A stretch of DNA of 64,000 bases. Origin: Aphrophora alni. Its lineage: Eukaryota; Arthropoda; Insecta; Hemiptera; Aphrophoridae. Location of the stretch: the NCBI GenBank assembly GCA_963513935.1, contig OY740765.1, forward strand, positions 144,649,618 through 144,713,617, read 5' to 3'. How positions within the stretch are numbered: position 1 is the first letter of the stretch; each line of letters starts with the position of its first letter. This document shows positions 1 to 11,400 of this stretch, piece after piece. Below the pieces are notes generated by a model. The model was given only the letters and a program-made list of their open reading frames with translations, was not told the DNA's origin and made no database searches. Position numbers and translations under genes: made by a program.

Positions 1-135
1 AGGAAAGATGAAAGAGAGAGATCTAACATAAGAATACATGAAAAAAGGTGTAGATCCAGCTATGTCCGCTTAGAATTGCCAAGCCCTTACTCACTATAGT
101 CTAAGAGGCCTAAGAGTCGCTAGGGATGAGACACT
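1..135 (+). repeat. A repeat, cut by window edge
   Basis: The A family is a SINE-like element of about 300 bp. This copy enters at AGGAAAGATGAAAGAGAGAG and runs through GTGTAGATCCAGCTA to the ACTCACTATAGT end. In the opposite orientation the family carries GGTTAGATCCC, similar to a pol III box B. Confidence 0.8.
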
Positions 136-139
136 GATG

Positions 140-290
140 CTAGCAAAATAAACCTTGATGTACCAATACAATTTAACATTTATTACAAGGCCCAAGAAAT
201 ACCAACTTTTGGGTATTACTTTTTAACAATCTGCTTGTATTACATTGTGATGGGGGCAAGGTAAGTACCACGATAGCACCTATCAATTTG
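140..290 (+). repeat. C repeat
   Basis: Contains CAATACAATTTAACATTTAT, ACAAGGCCCAAGAAAT, TCTGCTTGTATTAC and GGTAAGTACCACGATAGC, the landmarks of the C family also seen at 44000-44140 and 63125-63270. Confidence 0.75.
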
Positions 291-959
291 TTTTAGGTTG
301 ATACCAATATGTTTTGTTTGGTCCTTATAGCTGACATTGGGGAAAAAATCCTTAAAATATGTAAAGCCGATTTTTTAAAAACTGGAATTTGGTATCTACT
401 CTCAAATTTTAAACTGAATGAGAATTTGCTTTTACAAAGTGTGGGAGAAAGTTTGTATAATACTTCATTTTTATAATATGTGATAAAGTAAAACATGAAT
501 TGTCATAACCATAGAAAAAGCAATCCAAAGTTTTATTTCATACTACTGAACCTCCCTCCTCTCACCAAATCTCCCCTCTCATTCATAAGATTGAATCCCA
601 TCATCACTATAATTAATAAGGCCTAAATGAGTTGCCTTTGAGTATGAAGGGTGCCTATTCTGAATGGCAAAAGCACTTGTAATTTCTATGCAAATGTGGT
701 AGAGGCATATGAGCTCTTACGGAGCAAACTAAGTGGACAATATTGATTGCTAAGGGGTTGTCAAGGGGGTAGAGTGATAGGCTATATATGTGGATGGTTA
801 TTTTTTGCACTATCTTTTTTCTGTCCCCTCTGTACCGCATGCCCCTAGCCTGCCCGTTAAGAATGTCCAATTGCTAGCTGTAAAAAATGTTGAATACTTA
901 CATTCACATTTATTTTTGTGAATGATATAAAAGGTTGGTTTCGAAATGTAAAGTATGTG

Positions 960-1130
960 AAAAGACTTATGTAATAAATGGTGCAAAAACATTGCACAAA
1001 TATTCTCACTCACTCATCCTCAAAACCAAATAAAATTAACCAAAACTAATAAGTCACCAAAAATGTCAATTTGGTATTTTTAAATCAAAAGTGAAAATGA
1101 ACCAAGGATGATGTCTATGAAAAAATATTT
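960..1130 (+). repeat. dispersed repeat segment with TCACTCA..CCAAAACCAAATAAA
   Basis: The phrase ATTCTCACTCACTCATCCTC then AAAACCAAATAAAA and AAAATGTCA recurs at 1370-1460, 28975-29040 and 54090-54140, and in reverse at 2865-2905 and 38600-38650. It is a module of a larger repeat, often next to A copies. Confidence 0.55.
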
Positions 1131-1554
1131 ATATAAATTCGGGCCTAAATTTGCTTCAATTTGCTAATTTCACTTCAAATTTGTTAATAAATTGCATATG
1201 ATACAAGGATGGTTTACAATGAGGTAGTAATACTATGAACACCTGCTATAATATAATGATGATTGTTTATATTTACGCAAGTGCTTGTATAAGGTCTGAT
1301 GAGTGTTTACCAATAAACAGTAATAGGGCAGAATAGAAAATGATTGAAGGTATAATAAAAGGTACAGAAACAATGCACAAACTTTCTCACACACCCATTC
1401 ACAAAACCAAAATATTTTCAAAAAATAATGTAGGTCACAAATTCCCAAAAATGTGTCAAAAGAAAAAAGTAATTATTATTCAATTGTTTCCAGTCTACTT
1501 AACACACAGTATACAAAATACATGGTATGTTTAATAATCGTAAAATATTTTGAC

Positions 1555-1930
1555 CTTGTTTTTTACTGATCTTCACATTTAATAACCTTCCGAAAAAGTG
1601 ATTTTTGATATCATTTGATATCTGCTGTCCCAACCATCATTGTCATTGTACGTAAGGAAGATAGCAGCCACACCAACTAATATAAGTATAAGAAATTTGA
1701 TATAGCTGACTAAAGTGTGCTCATATAGATAGAACCCTACTGAAATTCAGAAAAATCTAATTGAAAATATCAAAATGGTGGCCGTTTTAATCATGTCTCA
1801 TTCAACTTATAACATATTAAATTAGAATCTCTTTATGATGACAAATAGCGAAGTTATTCTAAAATATGTAATTTAAAATCCTGATATCTCAATAAAATGT
1901 AATATTCGTATAATGCGGCAGTGCTGAATC
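1555..1930 (-). repeat. B repeat, minus orientation
   Basis: B-family landmarks in reverse: ACTGATCTTCACATTTAATA, GTGTGCTCATATA, GACAAATAGCGAAGTTATT and AATGTAATATTCGTATA. Confidence 0.6.
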
Positions 1931-2069
1931 ACCAAAAACTGTTATATAATAACGAGAAATATTTTGTTTAATTTTGTAAAGAAATTGAAAACCTATAAAT
2001 TCGGTATAACACTATGAATAGTTTACAAGACATGTAGTAAAATTGAATTTGTATAATATGTGTGGAAAC

Positions 2070-2285
2070 TTTGTTGTTGTTTAAAGGTGGAAAATACCTC
2101 TCCTTATAATATAAACACTCTTTGAATGCCCACAGTGTCAGAGTCAGAAGAGAACAACAGTTAGTCAAAGGAGACCTGATAGGAAAGATGAAATATAGAA
2201 ATCTAACCCAAGAATATATGAAAAGGGGAGGAGATCCAGCTGCCAGGATTGCCATTTCTGTACCCATTAAAGTCAGCTCCTGAGT
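2070..2285 (+). repeat. A repeat, near full length
   Basis: Begins TTTGTTGTTGTTTAAAGG and ends CAGCTCCTGAG, with GACCTGATAGGAAAGATG and GAGATCCAGCTGCC inside. Lies directly after the minus-strand B copy. Confidence 0.85.
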
Positions 2286-3324
2286 ACTATGTTATATTGA
2301 AGTAAGAAATGTATTTAAAAATTTTCTTTACTTTAATAGATTAACATTTATTTATTTTAATATTTTTATTTTGGGTCAAAAATCAATATCAAGTATCAAG
2401 GTTGATATCATTCTCAACGATAAAACCTTTTTTTGGATGTAACCATTTTGAGATCCTCCAAGTCTAAATGACTGATTTTTGTAATAATGCCTGTCTGTTG
2501 TATATATCAATTTTAATCATATTTTTGGTATTGGACACATTTTGGCCATAACTCAGGGTTTTTCCAGTAAATAATTTTTTTTTTTTTTGTACCTGCCATA
2601 AGAATAAACCACAAAATTTAGATATAATCAAAATTAGCTCTAATGATTTTGATCAAATTTTGTTTAGGTGTAGCCTCCAAGAGCCCAAATAAACGCATCT
2701 TTCTAAAAATGTCGGTCTCCGAGTTATCAGTAAAAGAAATTAAAAAATCAATATATTTATTTATTTATTTTTTATTTTTATCACAGCATCCATGGTTTAT
2801 TTTCACTTTTAGATTGACAACTATATAACTAACATTTTTGGTGATGATTAATATTGAATCCTTTTTATTTGGTTTTGGAGATGGGTGAGGGAGAAAGTTT
2901 GTACAATATTTTTGCATCTTTATTAGTTAGGTTAAGATGATTAATATAAAATACTTGGTAGTTTTCAATTTATAGTGAATTTATGAAATTTTGCTTAGAA
3001 AACACCAAAAACTACCTGGAATTTAAGGAAATCAAACTGGCAGGTTAAAGAAAAAACACAAAAACGCTGGCAGGTTAAGCGTGATTTCAAAATATGTTCT
3101 TTGGAATGTTTTTTTAATATTTTGACCATCTGAAACATATGCACAAATTATTGCCCTTTCTATGTGGATTTAGTTTTTATAAAATTATTAAATCTATTCA
3201 CAGGTCGTTGATTAAACAAAAAGTTTTATCAGAGGAGCGTAAAGGATGAAGAAGTGTGTTCCTCCTCACCCCTCCCCACTTACAACTTGAGAGCATCATT
3301 AAATCTCAGTCTACTTAACACGGG

Positions 3325-3559
3325 TATAAAACATTACGAGAGCTTTTGCTCTTGGCCAACAAAATCACGTACGATCATGAAGGCTGATGGCGTTGTGCTT
3401 TTAATGGTGATGCTATGCCTTGTCTCACTTGGAATTGTTCTGGGTTCATTATCTAGTTGTGACCGAGCTCTTCAAAAACATTCGTTATTTCATCAAATTT
3501 TGTGTTTGTTTTACATTCCAGTAAAGAGAAGGGTTTCATCAATTAAAAATACTCGTTGA
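3325..3559 (+). CDS. possible orphan first exon: TATA box and signal-peptide-like reading frame (unrecognised)
   Basis: A TATAAAA box at 3325-3331 lies 46 bp ahead of an ATG at 3377. The frame starts MKADGVVLLMVMLCLVSLGI, which has the hydrophobic core of a secretory signal peptide and a plausible cleavage point near GSLSSC. It runs 60 codons to a stop at 3557-3559. The stretch is less AT-rich than its neighbours. No second exon, strong donor or AATAAA signal was found nearby, so this may be a stranded promoter-plus-exon fragment of a secreted-protein gene or a chance frame. I recognise no family. Confidence 0.25.
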
Positions 3560-3649
3560 TATGATGAGAAGTGAACATCTTTTGGTGTGTTTTCATATCT
3601 GCTCATTTGCAAAACTCTATCTTAGTATTTATTGTAACCTGTACAAAGC

Positions 3650-3895
3650 CCTGAGGGGTTCACTAAAATGAGATGGACTTCGCAATCCTGAAGGAGCCTA
3701 ACTGGATCTACACCTTTTTTTCATGTAGTCTTGTGTCATATCCAACTCTTTCAATATCATGTCTTTCTTGACCTTCAACCATGATGCTATTAGAGTATTC
3801 GAGAACTAGAGATCTTTACTTTACATTCTTTTCTTCTTTTTTTTATAAGGCAATGATGACCGAGAGGTTTTTTCCATTCAAACAATGGGGGAAGA
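3650..3895 (-). repeat. A repeat, minus orientation
   Basis: Reads CTGAGGGGTTCACTAAAATG, CTGGATCTACACC, CATGTAGTCTTG and GATGACCGAGAGGTTTTTT in plus-strand order, the reverse of the A family. Confidence 0.85.
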
Positions 3896-4245
3896 AAAAA
3901 AATCTGTATAGAATGAGATATTATAAAAACCCATGTAGGGCCTAGATAAGATGGACTAAAAACTGTTTCATACACAGTTATTTTGAAATTTTCTGACTTA
4001 TTTTACTTGATCATATAAATGTAGTAGAGACAAATTAATGTGATGGGGGAAATATTGATATCAAGTTTTCTTACATATATATCTGTTTATAGGTTGCCTG
4101 ACTCCAAAAACATGGTTTTTGTATTGATATCTGTGTTTCTGGTTACTGTCATCTGTAAAGCCCAAACGAGTCTGAATGTCTGTGAACCGGTCTACAACAG
4201 CCCAAGCGAATGGACTGATTTTAATCAAATTTGCTATGTAGGTTT

Positions 4246-4645
4246 GTTTATTAATTAATAATTTTAGAATTTCTATTTTATAAAAAAAAATATGTGATGT
4301 TTTTAAATGGATAGGTTGTGAATGATATTATTATTATTATTTCAGGTTTCGAATTATGCAAATTAATTTTGTAATCATTATAAGTTATTAATTTACAAAC
4401 TTGTATCTTTTGACATTTGTTTTTAATGTTACAGTATTATGAGATATCGTATGGGTTAAACGTTGAATGTATAAATAGGTAAGACAATGTTACATAAGAA
4501 TAATGTACTGTAGTTGGTTATTTTTGAAACTTGGTAATTGATTTGGCAAGCATCCTGTCAACTTTGATGCTTACCTTGTAAAATTTTGGTTTTAAGATTA
4601 TACTGTTGGATAACTATTTTTTTTTAATTTGTTACTTTAACCCTT
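4246..4645 (+). pseudogene. inverted duplicate of a groucho exon and its flanking intron
   Basis: Positions 4435-4478 reproduce the exon at 26888-26844 on the opposite strand, including its acceptor and GTAAG donor. The copy reads YYEISYGLNVE, then loses one nucleotide in the next Met codon, so the exon is 44 nt instead of 45 and frameshifted. Similarity continues on both sides: the run from TTTGTTTATTAATTA through a TTTCAGGTTTC stretch upstream, and the GATTTGGCAAGC / CAACTTTGATG stretch to about 4645 downstream, both matching the reverse complement of about 26680-27065. Because intron sequence is included, this is a DNA-level duplication and not a retrocopy. It lies antisense to groucho, so it cannot be spliced into that transcript as an exon. 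Confidence 0.85.
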
Positions 4646-5261
4646 TAAATGCAGTCTACAGAATGTTCTGCAAGCCCTAATTTTCCCAAAGCATGAAATA
4701 CAGACTATTTTGGTGGAATATATTTTAAAACATAGGCCTACTAATATACTGTAGTATATAGTTTATAAATTAGCTGGTAGAGGGTTTCACAACAGACAAG
4801 ACTAACATTAATAATACCCCAATTTTATTAATTTTTTCATTTAATTTTTTTTATTATTATTTGTAATTATAACACTTAACTAGAATTTTTTTAATAAACC
4901 ACGTTTATAACTGAATAATGTTAATTATTTTTCAAAAATAAATATTTTAATCATTTAAAAGTGTTTTGATTTTTTCCTAGCATAAATATAGTCAATTTAA
5001 GAAGAAGAAAAAACTTTTAACGAATTAATATTTTCCCTAAACACAACTGACAAGTTGGCTGTAACAGTGCCCGTACGTTAATGGTTAATAGTCCAAACTA
5101 TTTTTTAACATTTCTTCATTAATAGAATTAAATATATATGTAAGAGAAGAAATACCATGGAATATGATAATGTGAGGTTTCAATATTTGATATGATGATA
5201 GCTAAATTGTATTTTGTTTATTAATTAATTATTTACAATTATAAAACATCCTTACTTATAC

Positions 5262-6740
5262 AGGGTGTGAAAATCCCTAGGACAGTTAAATAATTTATAA
5301 ACTAGAAAAGGTAAAAATCTGAAACTTTAGAAATGTTTTATAATGCAAAAAAAAACTAATTTATGATATTATAAAGTAAATCCACCCCACCCCAAAATGA
5401 AATGGGGGTTTTTGGTGGTAACTAAAAATTATCTGAAGCTCCATCGAGTAACATATCATTTTTTTTTAAGATTTCGTTAAATAGAAAAGAACTGTGCAAA
5501 CTAGAGATCACTGTCTTTCTCCGATCCAAAATGGTGACAAGTAATATATTCAAAACACCCAGTTTACTTCACAATCTACTTTAGGGAAAATAATAAGGAA
5601 ACAAAAAGATTATTAAAGCAAAAATTGTATTTTAAATTTCATTGTTGTAGACCACGGATTAGTGAAAATTTAATTTCGGTATATTAAAATATGTCTAATA
5701 ATTCTTTAATTTAGGTATTTCTTACCTTAACTCAGGACGTCCCTTACACGTAAAATGTAAGGAGAACCTACCAACTACAAAATTAGACGTCAAAAACTCT
5801 AATTTTGCTGAGAAACTCATCAACAGTTGCCATAAATATTCAAATTATGACAGTAACATGGAAATAATGCACGTATGCAAAAAGGGATGATACATGAATC
5901 CTATAGAAGAATATGAAAAGTATAAGGCAACAAAATGTAATTCTACCAATTTATTAAATGACCTACTTTCATTCGAGTCAAACATGATATTTGACACTTT
6001 AATTGGAACACAAAGTCCACCAGCAAAAAACCGGAGACAAAATTCAGGATGACAGAACAGTTGAGTTAACAGTCAGATGTGCACGTACATGATAAACGTT
6101 TTCACGAGTGCTTTAAGCAATGAATGATCTCTGAATGGAGTGAAATGTGTTTTGTGTAGTGTTGTATATTTGTAATTGTGTTTTGCTTTTTTCTTAATGA
6201 TGGGTGATTCACACGATACTGCAGTAGAGTTAAGGTAAAAAATATCTAAATTAGAGGATTGGTAGACATATTTTAATATACCGAAATTAAAATTTTAGTG
6301 TTATATTATTCAAGTTTGACCAGTAAGTTGCATTACCCTAAAATTTAAATTTTAACCTCAAAATTTATTCAAGGCTAAAATTTGAAGGAACAATAAAAAA
6401 AAAGTTTAATAATTAAATGTTTGCAATTAGTTTCGGTATTGTTCTTTGAATGTTGAAAAAAAATTTAAGGTAATGCAACTTCCTAGACAAACTTGAATAA
6501 AGTTTTTGGTGTAAAAGTTGTTTTCTAATTATTTTGCTTAGGTTGTGAAATAAATAGTTTTTTTTAAATATTTGACCCTGCCATTTTGGATTGAAATAAG
6601 ATGATGACCTTTAAAATGAGGTATTACTCGATAGGGCTATCTTACATTTGAAAATTTTGAATTTCCATTCTTCCTTTTCTAATTTAAAAGTTATGTAACC
6701 ACTCTGGGGATTTTTTTACCCAAAATAAATTTTTGAAATT
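5262..6740. mobile_element. 1.5-kb inverted-repeat element carrying a Penelope-like relic
   Basis: The left side from TACAGGGTGTGAAAATCCC and the right side ending near ATTTTTTTACCC are diverged inverted copies. Inner landmarks pair clearly: TTTCGGTATATTAAAATATG at about 5676 matches its reverse complement at about 6270, and TACCTTAACTC at about 5722 matches GAGTTAAGGTA at about 6227. Arms are about 450 bp and the unique core about 500 bp. Penelope-like elements often carry terminal repeats in inverted arrangement, which fits the coding relic in the core. Confidence 0.6.
5735..6053 (+). pseudogene. relic of Penelope-like GIY-YIG endonuclease C-terminus
   Basis: A 106-codon frame runs to a TGA at 6051 with a single internal TGA at 5887. 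Before that stop it reads NSNFAEKLINSCHKYSNYDS and then MEIMHVCKKG; after it come MNPIEEYEKYKA and NLLNDLLSFESN. The pattern SNFAEHL..H, then KKG..LN.LE..EIYK, then LLND is typical of the end of GIY-YIG-bearing Penelope-like retroelements, and GRPLHVKCKEN at the start resembles a decayed G-R-x-F-x-x-R-x-x-EH active-site block. No reverse-transcriptase part is present. Confidence 0.5.
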
Positions 6741-7349
6741 ATTGAATGGATGAGTATAATGATATTATTATTTCTGGTTTGAATTAAGTAATTAAATTTG
6801 ATAGTTATGATCAATCAATTTGTTTATCGTCCTATAGCCTATTTTACAGAGAATATAAGTCTCTAGTAACGGTATTATTATAATTACAACAGCCAGAGTT
6901 GCACTTTAGAAATTCGTTAAAAGGTTTTGATTCAACTGGTGCACAATTTTATATAATTAAAATTGTACAAAGCCTAACTTACGGGACACTAATGCTGCAC
7001 TTTGATATACTAATATGAACTGTTTCATATCATGTTTGTATGTTTGTACTTTGATCAGAAACTTGTTAATCGATCAATAAACATTAACGTTTCGTCCATT
7101 GAAATCATTAGTAATGATTGAAGCTTGTAGATTACACAACTGATCAAAGTAAGTAAATCACTGTTAAGAATTTCATAAATATATCCATTTGAAATGTCAC
7201 TAATTTTAAAAATGTTTGTTTTGTTCTGTAAACATGTCAATCAGCATTAATTTTTCAGAAACCTAGTGACTGATTTTGATACAATTTGGTACCTAATGTT
7301 ATTTCTGGCTATTTTTATGCAAACAAAACATAATTTTCATCTGAATTTG

Positions 7350-7620
7350 GGAAGCCCTCGGGGCTCAATTTAGTGAATATGTGCATGGTAATCGGACCCA
7401 ACTTGGTTCTACATGCTTTTTCATGTAGTCTTGAATTAGATCCCTTGATTTCATTTTTCTTATCAGGTCTCTCTTGACCAACTCTTGTTCTCTTTTGAAA
7501 CCCATACTATTAGAGTATTCGAGGGTTAGGGATATTTATTTCATCCGCTTTTAATATTATTTTTTGTATAGCCCAATGATGACCAAGAAGCTATTGGCCT
7601 TTAAACAACAAAGACTAAAA
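7350..7620 (-). repeat. A repeat, minus orientation
   Basis: Near full length, from CCCTCGGGGCTCA to TTTAAACAACAAAGA, in the intron downstream of the last groucho exon seen. Confidence 0.85.
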
Positions 7621-7949
7621 ACAAATTTGGAAGTACCTACTATCAGGCAAAACACAACTTTAATTTTCTATAAATTATCTAATTTAATCAAATTATTTTC
7701 AAATTTAACCTCCAATATCTCTTACAAAAATTAGTGTATAGTTATTAGGGATTTTTAATTAGCAATAAATCACACTAAACAATTTTTTTTAGTTCTTGGT
7801 GTATACAGTAGAATAAAATTTAAAAATCTATACATTTGTACATTGACAATTTTTTAATGAGTGTCACATTTTAAAAAATCAGGGATTTTTGCAAAACCTC
7901 TAATGTTTGTCTAGTTACATTGTTTGTCTAATGTTTGAAATTGTTAGAG

Positions 7950-8090
7950 CTCCGGCTCTGGCGGTAGTGGTCTGTGCACCTTTGATGCTGAGGACCACTA
8001 GAGCTGAGGGCTCTTTTCAGGTCCAACCATCAACTTACCAAGACCGGAGCTACATCAAGGTTGTATGTAAAATTCCAAATAAATCGGTTG
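7950..8090. other. GC-richer patch, unrecognised
   Basis: About 140 bp of distinctly higher GC, open on the plus strand from 7907 to 8098, sits in AT-rich intron. Neither strand gives a recognisable protein. Just downstream, GGGACACACTATA at 8137 matches the outer end of the mariner-type element at 50857, so this may be a fragment next to a solo transposon end. Confidence 0.25.
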
Positions 8091-8381
8091 AAAAATAACA
8101 TATGTAATAATAAACAAAAGTGTATACCTTTTCATGGGACACACTATATACCAAGGGTATAAATTAAAGAAACGACTTGATTACTGTTAAACAAAAAATC
8201 ACAGAAAAACAAGAATTTGGACTACTACATTTATTGGTCTTTCTGGAAATAAAATTTTGAAAATTAAATTAAAATTCTGATTCCGTAAATGTATTTGACT
8301 AACTAAATTCTCCTCAGAGAAAATACTCAGAACTGTACATTATCAATCTACATCATCAAAAAATTTCAATTTATAACTTAC

Positions 8382-8471
8382 GTGTGATTGAAGCTTTTCA
8401 TGCTTCCGTCTTTTTGGCTCGGGTTCAGGTGATCTAGGCCTATATTTCTCACCCGGTGATACGGGGCTCCT
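8382..8471 (-). CDS. gro: groucho exon h: start of CcN domain with NLS
   Basis: Thirty codons read [19 protein letters not shown], then [11 protein letters not shown]. The acceptor is TGTTTACAG and the donor GTAAG. SP dipeptides (cdc2/CDK-type sites) and the KRRK cluster identify the CcN region. The acidic DGEKSD-type segment that normally follows is not found between 8381 and 1, so the next intron probably exceeds 8 kb. Confidence 0.93.
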
Positions 8472-11400
8472 CTGTAAACATATGTTATTTTAATATTATA
8501 TTCAATAAAATTAAAAAATTTGATTAAACTTCACCATAAATAAATTTCCAATCTTCTTTGCACACATGCATACAAATATCAAAATATTCTCATTCATTTT
8601 TTTTAACTACTGTACAATATGTAACATCAAATATAAAAATCGTGAACATAATTATTATACTAAAAAGTGAGAAAATGATAACTGAATGGTTGCAAAAAAT
8701 TGCTGAATGATTCTTACCTCAATGGGTTAAAAGCTTTCATTCTGTTTGATGGAAAATGATTTTTACAGTCACTTATTATACTATTCCACCATGACTTCAA
8801 TAAGTGCAAAGAAATTTGTAATGAAATATTCATCAAACACGATGAGACTCTGCTGCATTACATATGCATTGTCTGCGATTTCCTTGATGCAACCATACTG
8901 AACAAAATAACTGGGAGATGTTGAATATCACCTTATCTCACTGTTAACGACTATTTTTTAGGAGAAAAATTGAAAGACTTGGCGTATAGTCATAAACCAA
9001 AACTTTTAGAAAAATTGAAAATAGATATTTGGTTGTATTTAGACATTTGTATTTTGAAGACTAGAAGAAAGAACAGGCCTACTACAACATTAGAGTATTC
9101 TTGTTTTTAATTTTTAGCTAATCTGCGTGAAAACTGTCGCCATGTGATAACTGTCAATAAGAAGAGTACATATATATCAACTTGTTAATTTTTTTTTCAT
9201 TTTATAGTTATTATATTTTAGTTTCATATTTTTACAGTTTAATTTTAACAATTAGTTAGTTTTTTTCCCCCTCTCCAAGTAAAATAAAAAGTGCATTTGC
9301 TTAGTAATAAAAATTTTACTTACTTTAATTCCAAAATTTTATATTTTTACGTTAAAACAAATATATTATATCATTAAGAAAATTCTGTTTTGTATTACCT
9401 ATTTACAAAAGTTGCTCAAAATAATAAACATAAATGTTATTTTTTATAAGGTCCATGCTGAGAACTATCATGCCCTCTGTAAGACAGGCATAGTCTGCGA
9501 TAGGACGCAGCTTCAAAACCTTCAGTCCATAATAGAAAATGGCGGGCCCTTCTTAAAGAAATCTATAGTCCACAAAGTGTTAAAAAGAGCATAAACTTGT
9601 TTGTGACACCCCTTAGGGTAAATTGTATTGATCAAAATTAAGCTTTTAATGATGACCGCTAAGATACATTTTTGTTTTTATCAATTATTCGCAAACCATT
9701 ATATATTTTTGTTTAGGATATTACACATGGGTTTCTGTCTTTAAAATTTAAATGAAATTGAATTTGAAAAATGACATCTTATATAACAGCCCTAAAAGCC
9801 AATTTTTGTGTGTTTTTACTGACTAACCGGCATTTTTTTAGAAATGGTGATCAATAGTTGCATGAAATATTTGCCATTCACAGGAAGCGCAATGGGTAGT
9901 TTTAGTAAATCCACATGGATCACAGTGAAAGGAGGCAGAAATGTCTCAGACCTGCTGTATAACCTAACACAAATAATCAATTCAGGGTATCAAACAACTA
10001 TACTTTACTATCTATTATAGGTAATCAACTGTAATGAGCTACACTTGCGAAAACTTCAATTCATTTCTGTAAAATTAAGTAAAATAAATAAATAAACAAA
10101 ACTCAACTATACACATATCAAGCCAACTACTATAAATAATATCAACATATTTATACACACCAATCTATCTTCAGATAATGATGGAGGTCCTTTCAACTCG
10201 GCAGGATCCCTGGCAGCATGGAGTTCTGCAGCCTTGAGTAGAGGATGTGGAGGAGGATTACCACCAGGAAACCCCAATAATCCTGCTCCAGGTCCTCCAG
10301 GATGTGGTCCCATCGGAAGTCCTGGAGGTCCATGAGGTAATTGCTGCGCATGCATTTGTTGCTGTGAAAATAGCTGCGTGTCACACACCCACAAGTATTA
10401 AATATAAATGCATACCAAAAAGAAAACAAAAGAAAATAAAACAGTAAAATGATAAGAGGTGTCATTTAAAATTGTCTTGTAGTTCAAAAAGGATATGTAA
10501 CTTTTCCTACCCAATAACAAAGATAGTTAATAAATTGAAGAAAACATATTGTATTGAAATTTATTCTTAATCTGTAAAAAGCAAATGTCTCTATGTCTGT
10601 GGTTCATTTTTCTAAAACTAATAATTTAATTTTGTTAAACTGTAATGCAAACAATCCTCAAGTCAATAATGCAGAAAAGTTATTTCTAATTTGAAATATG
10701 TTCGTCCATTTCAACATAAAGATATATGTTTTTCTTAAAACGTGAAAAACCGATCATAGTCTTATACAAAAAGTCAACAAAGAACATAAAATAAAACCAG
10801 TCATAACCTTATGGAAAAAAAGAAGAAGAAAAGAACATAATATAACGACCCTTAGCTCTCGAAAACTATATAGCGTTAAGATCAGAAATGAACAAGAGTT
10901 GGCAGAGACCTGATAGGAAAGAGGAAAGATAGATCTTGTCTAAAACAACATGAAAAAGTTGAAAATCTGGCCAACGAGTGGCTCCCTTGGGATTGCCACA
11001 TTCGTGGTCATTATAGTAAGCCCCTGAGAGCATGGAGATATGTATATTAAAATTAAAGAAGAAATAAAAATTGACAAAATAAACATAAATAGTATGCAAT
11101 CCACAGGTATAAAAAGTCTGGGCCTTTGAAATTCACTTAAAAAAAATTTAAATAGAAAATATGATATTTCACTCCCCATGTTGTTAGTAAATAAAACAAC
11201 TTGCTATGTATAATGGATCCTTATAGCCTCTAGACTTCAAAAATTACATTAGTTCAAAATTGTGTCTGTTGTGTGAGTGCATCAGGGGGTTTCCACAGGT
11301 CTGCCAAACTTTGGAAAATGTCCTGAACATTAAAAACTGTTTCAAAATTTTGTTCTTTAAAACAAATTTTATGCCAATTTCTAAAACCATTTATTTTACA

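Noticed and set aside
1..8381. Search for the next groucho exon (acidic DGEKSD-type segment)
   Set aside because: No minus-strand match with splice sites was seen, so none was annotated.
10193..10465. 90-codon minus frame and 66-codon plus frame overlapping the GP exon
   Set aside because: Shadows of the groucho GP exon in other frames; splice sites and conservation support only one frame.
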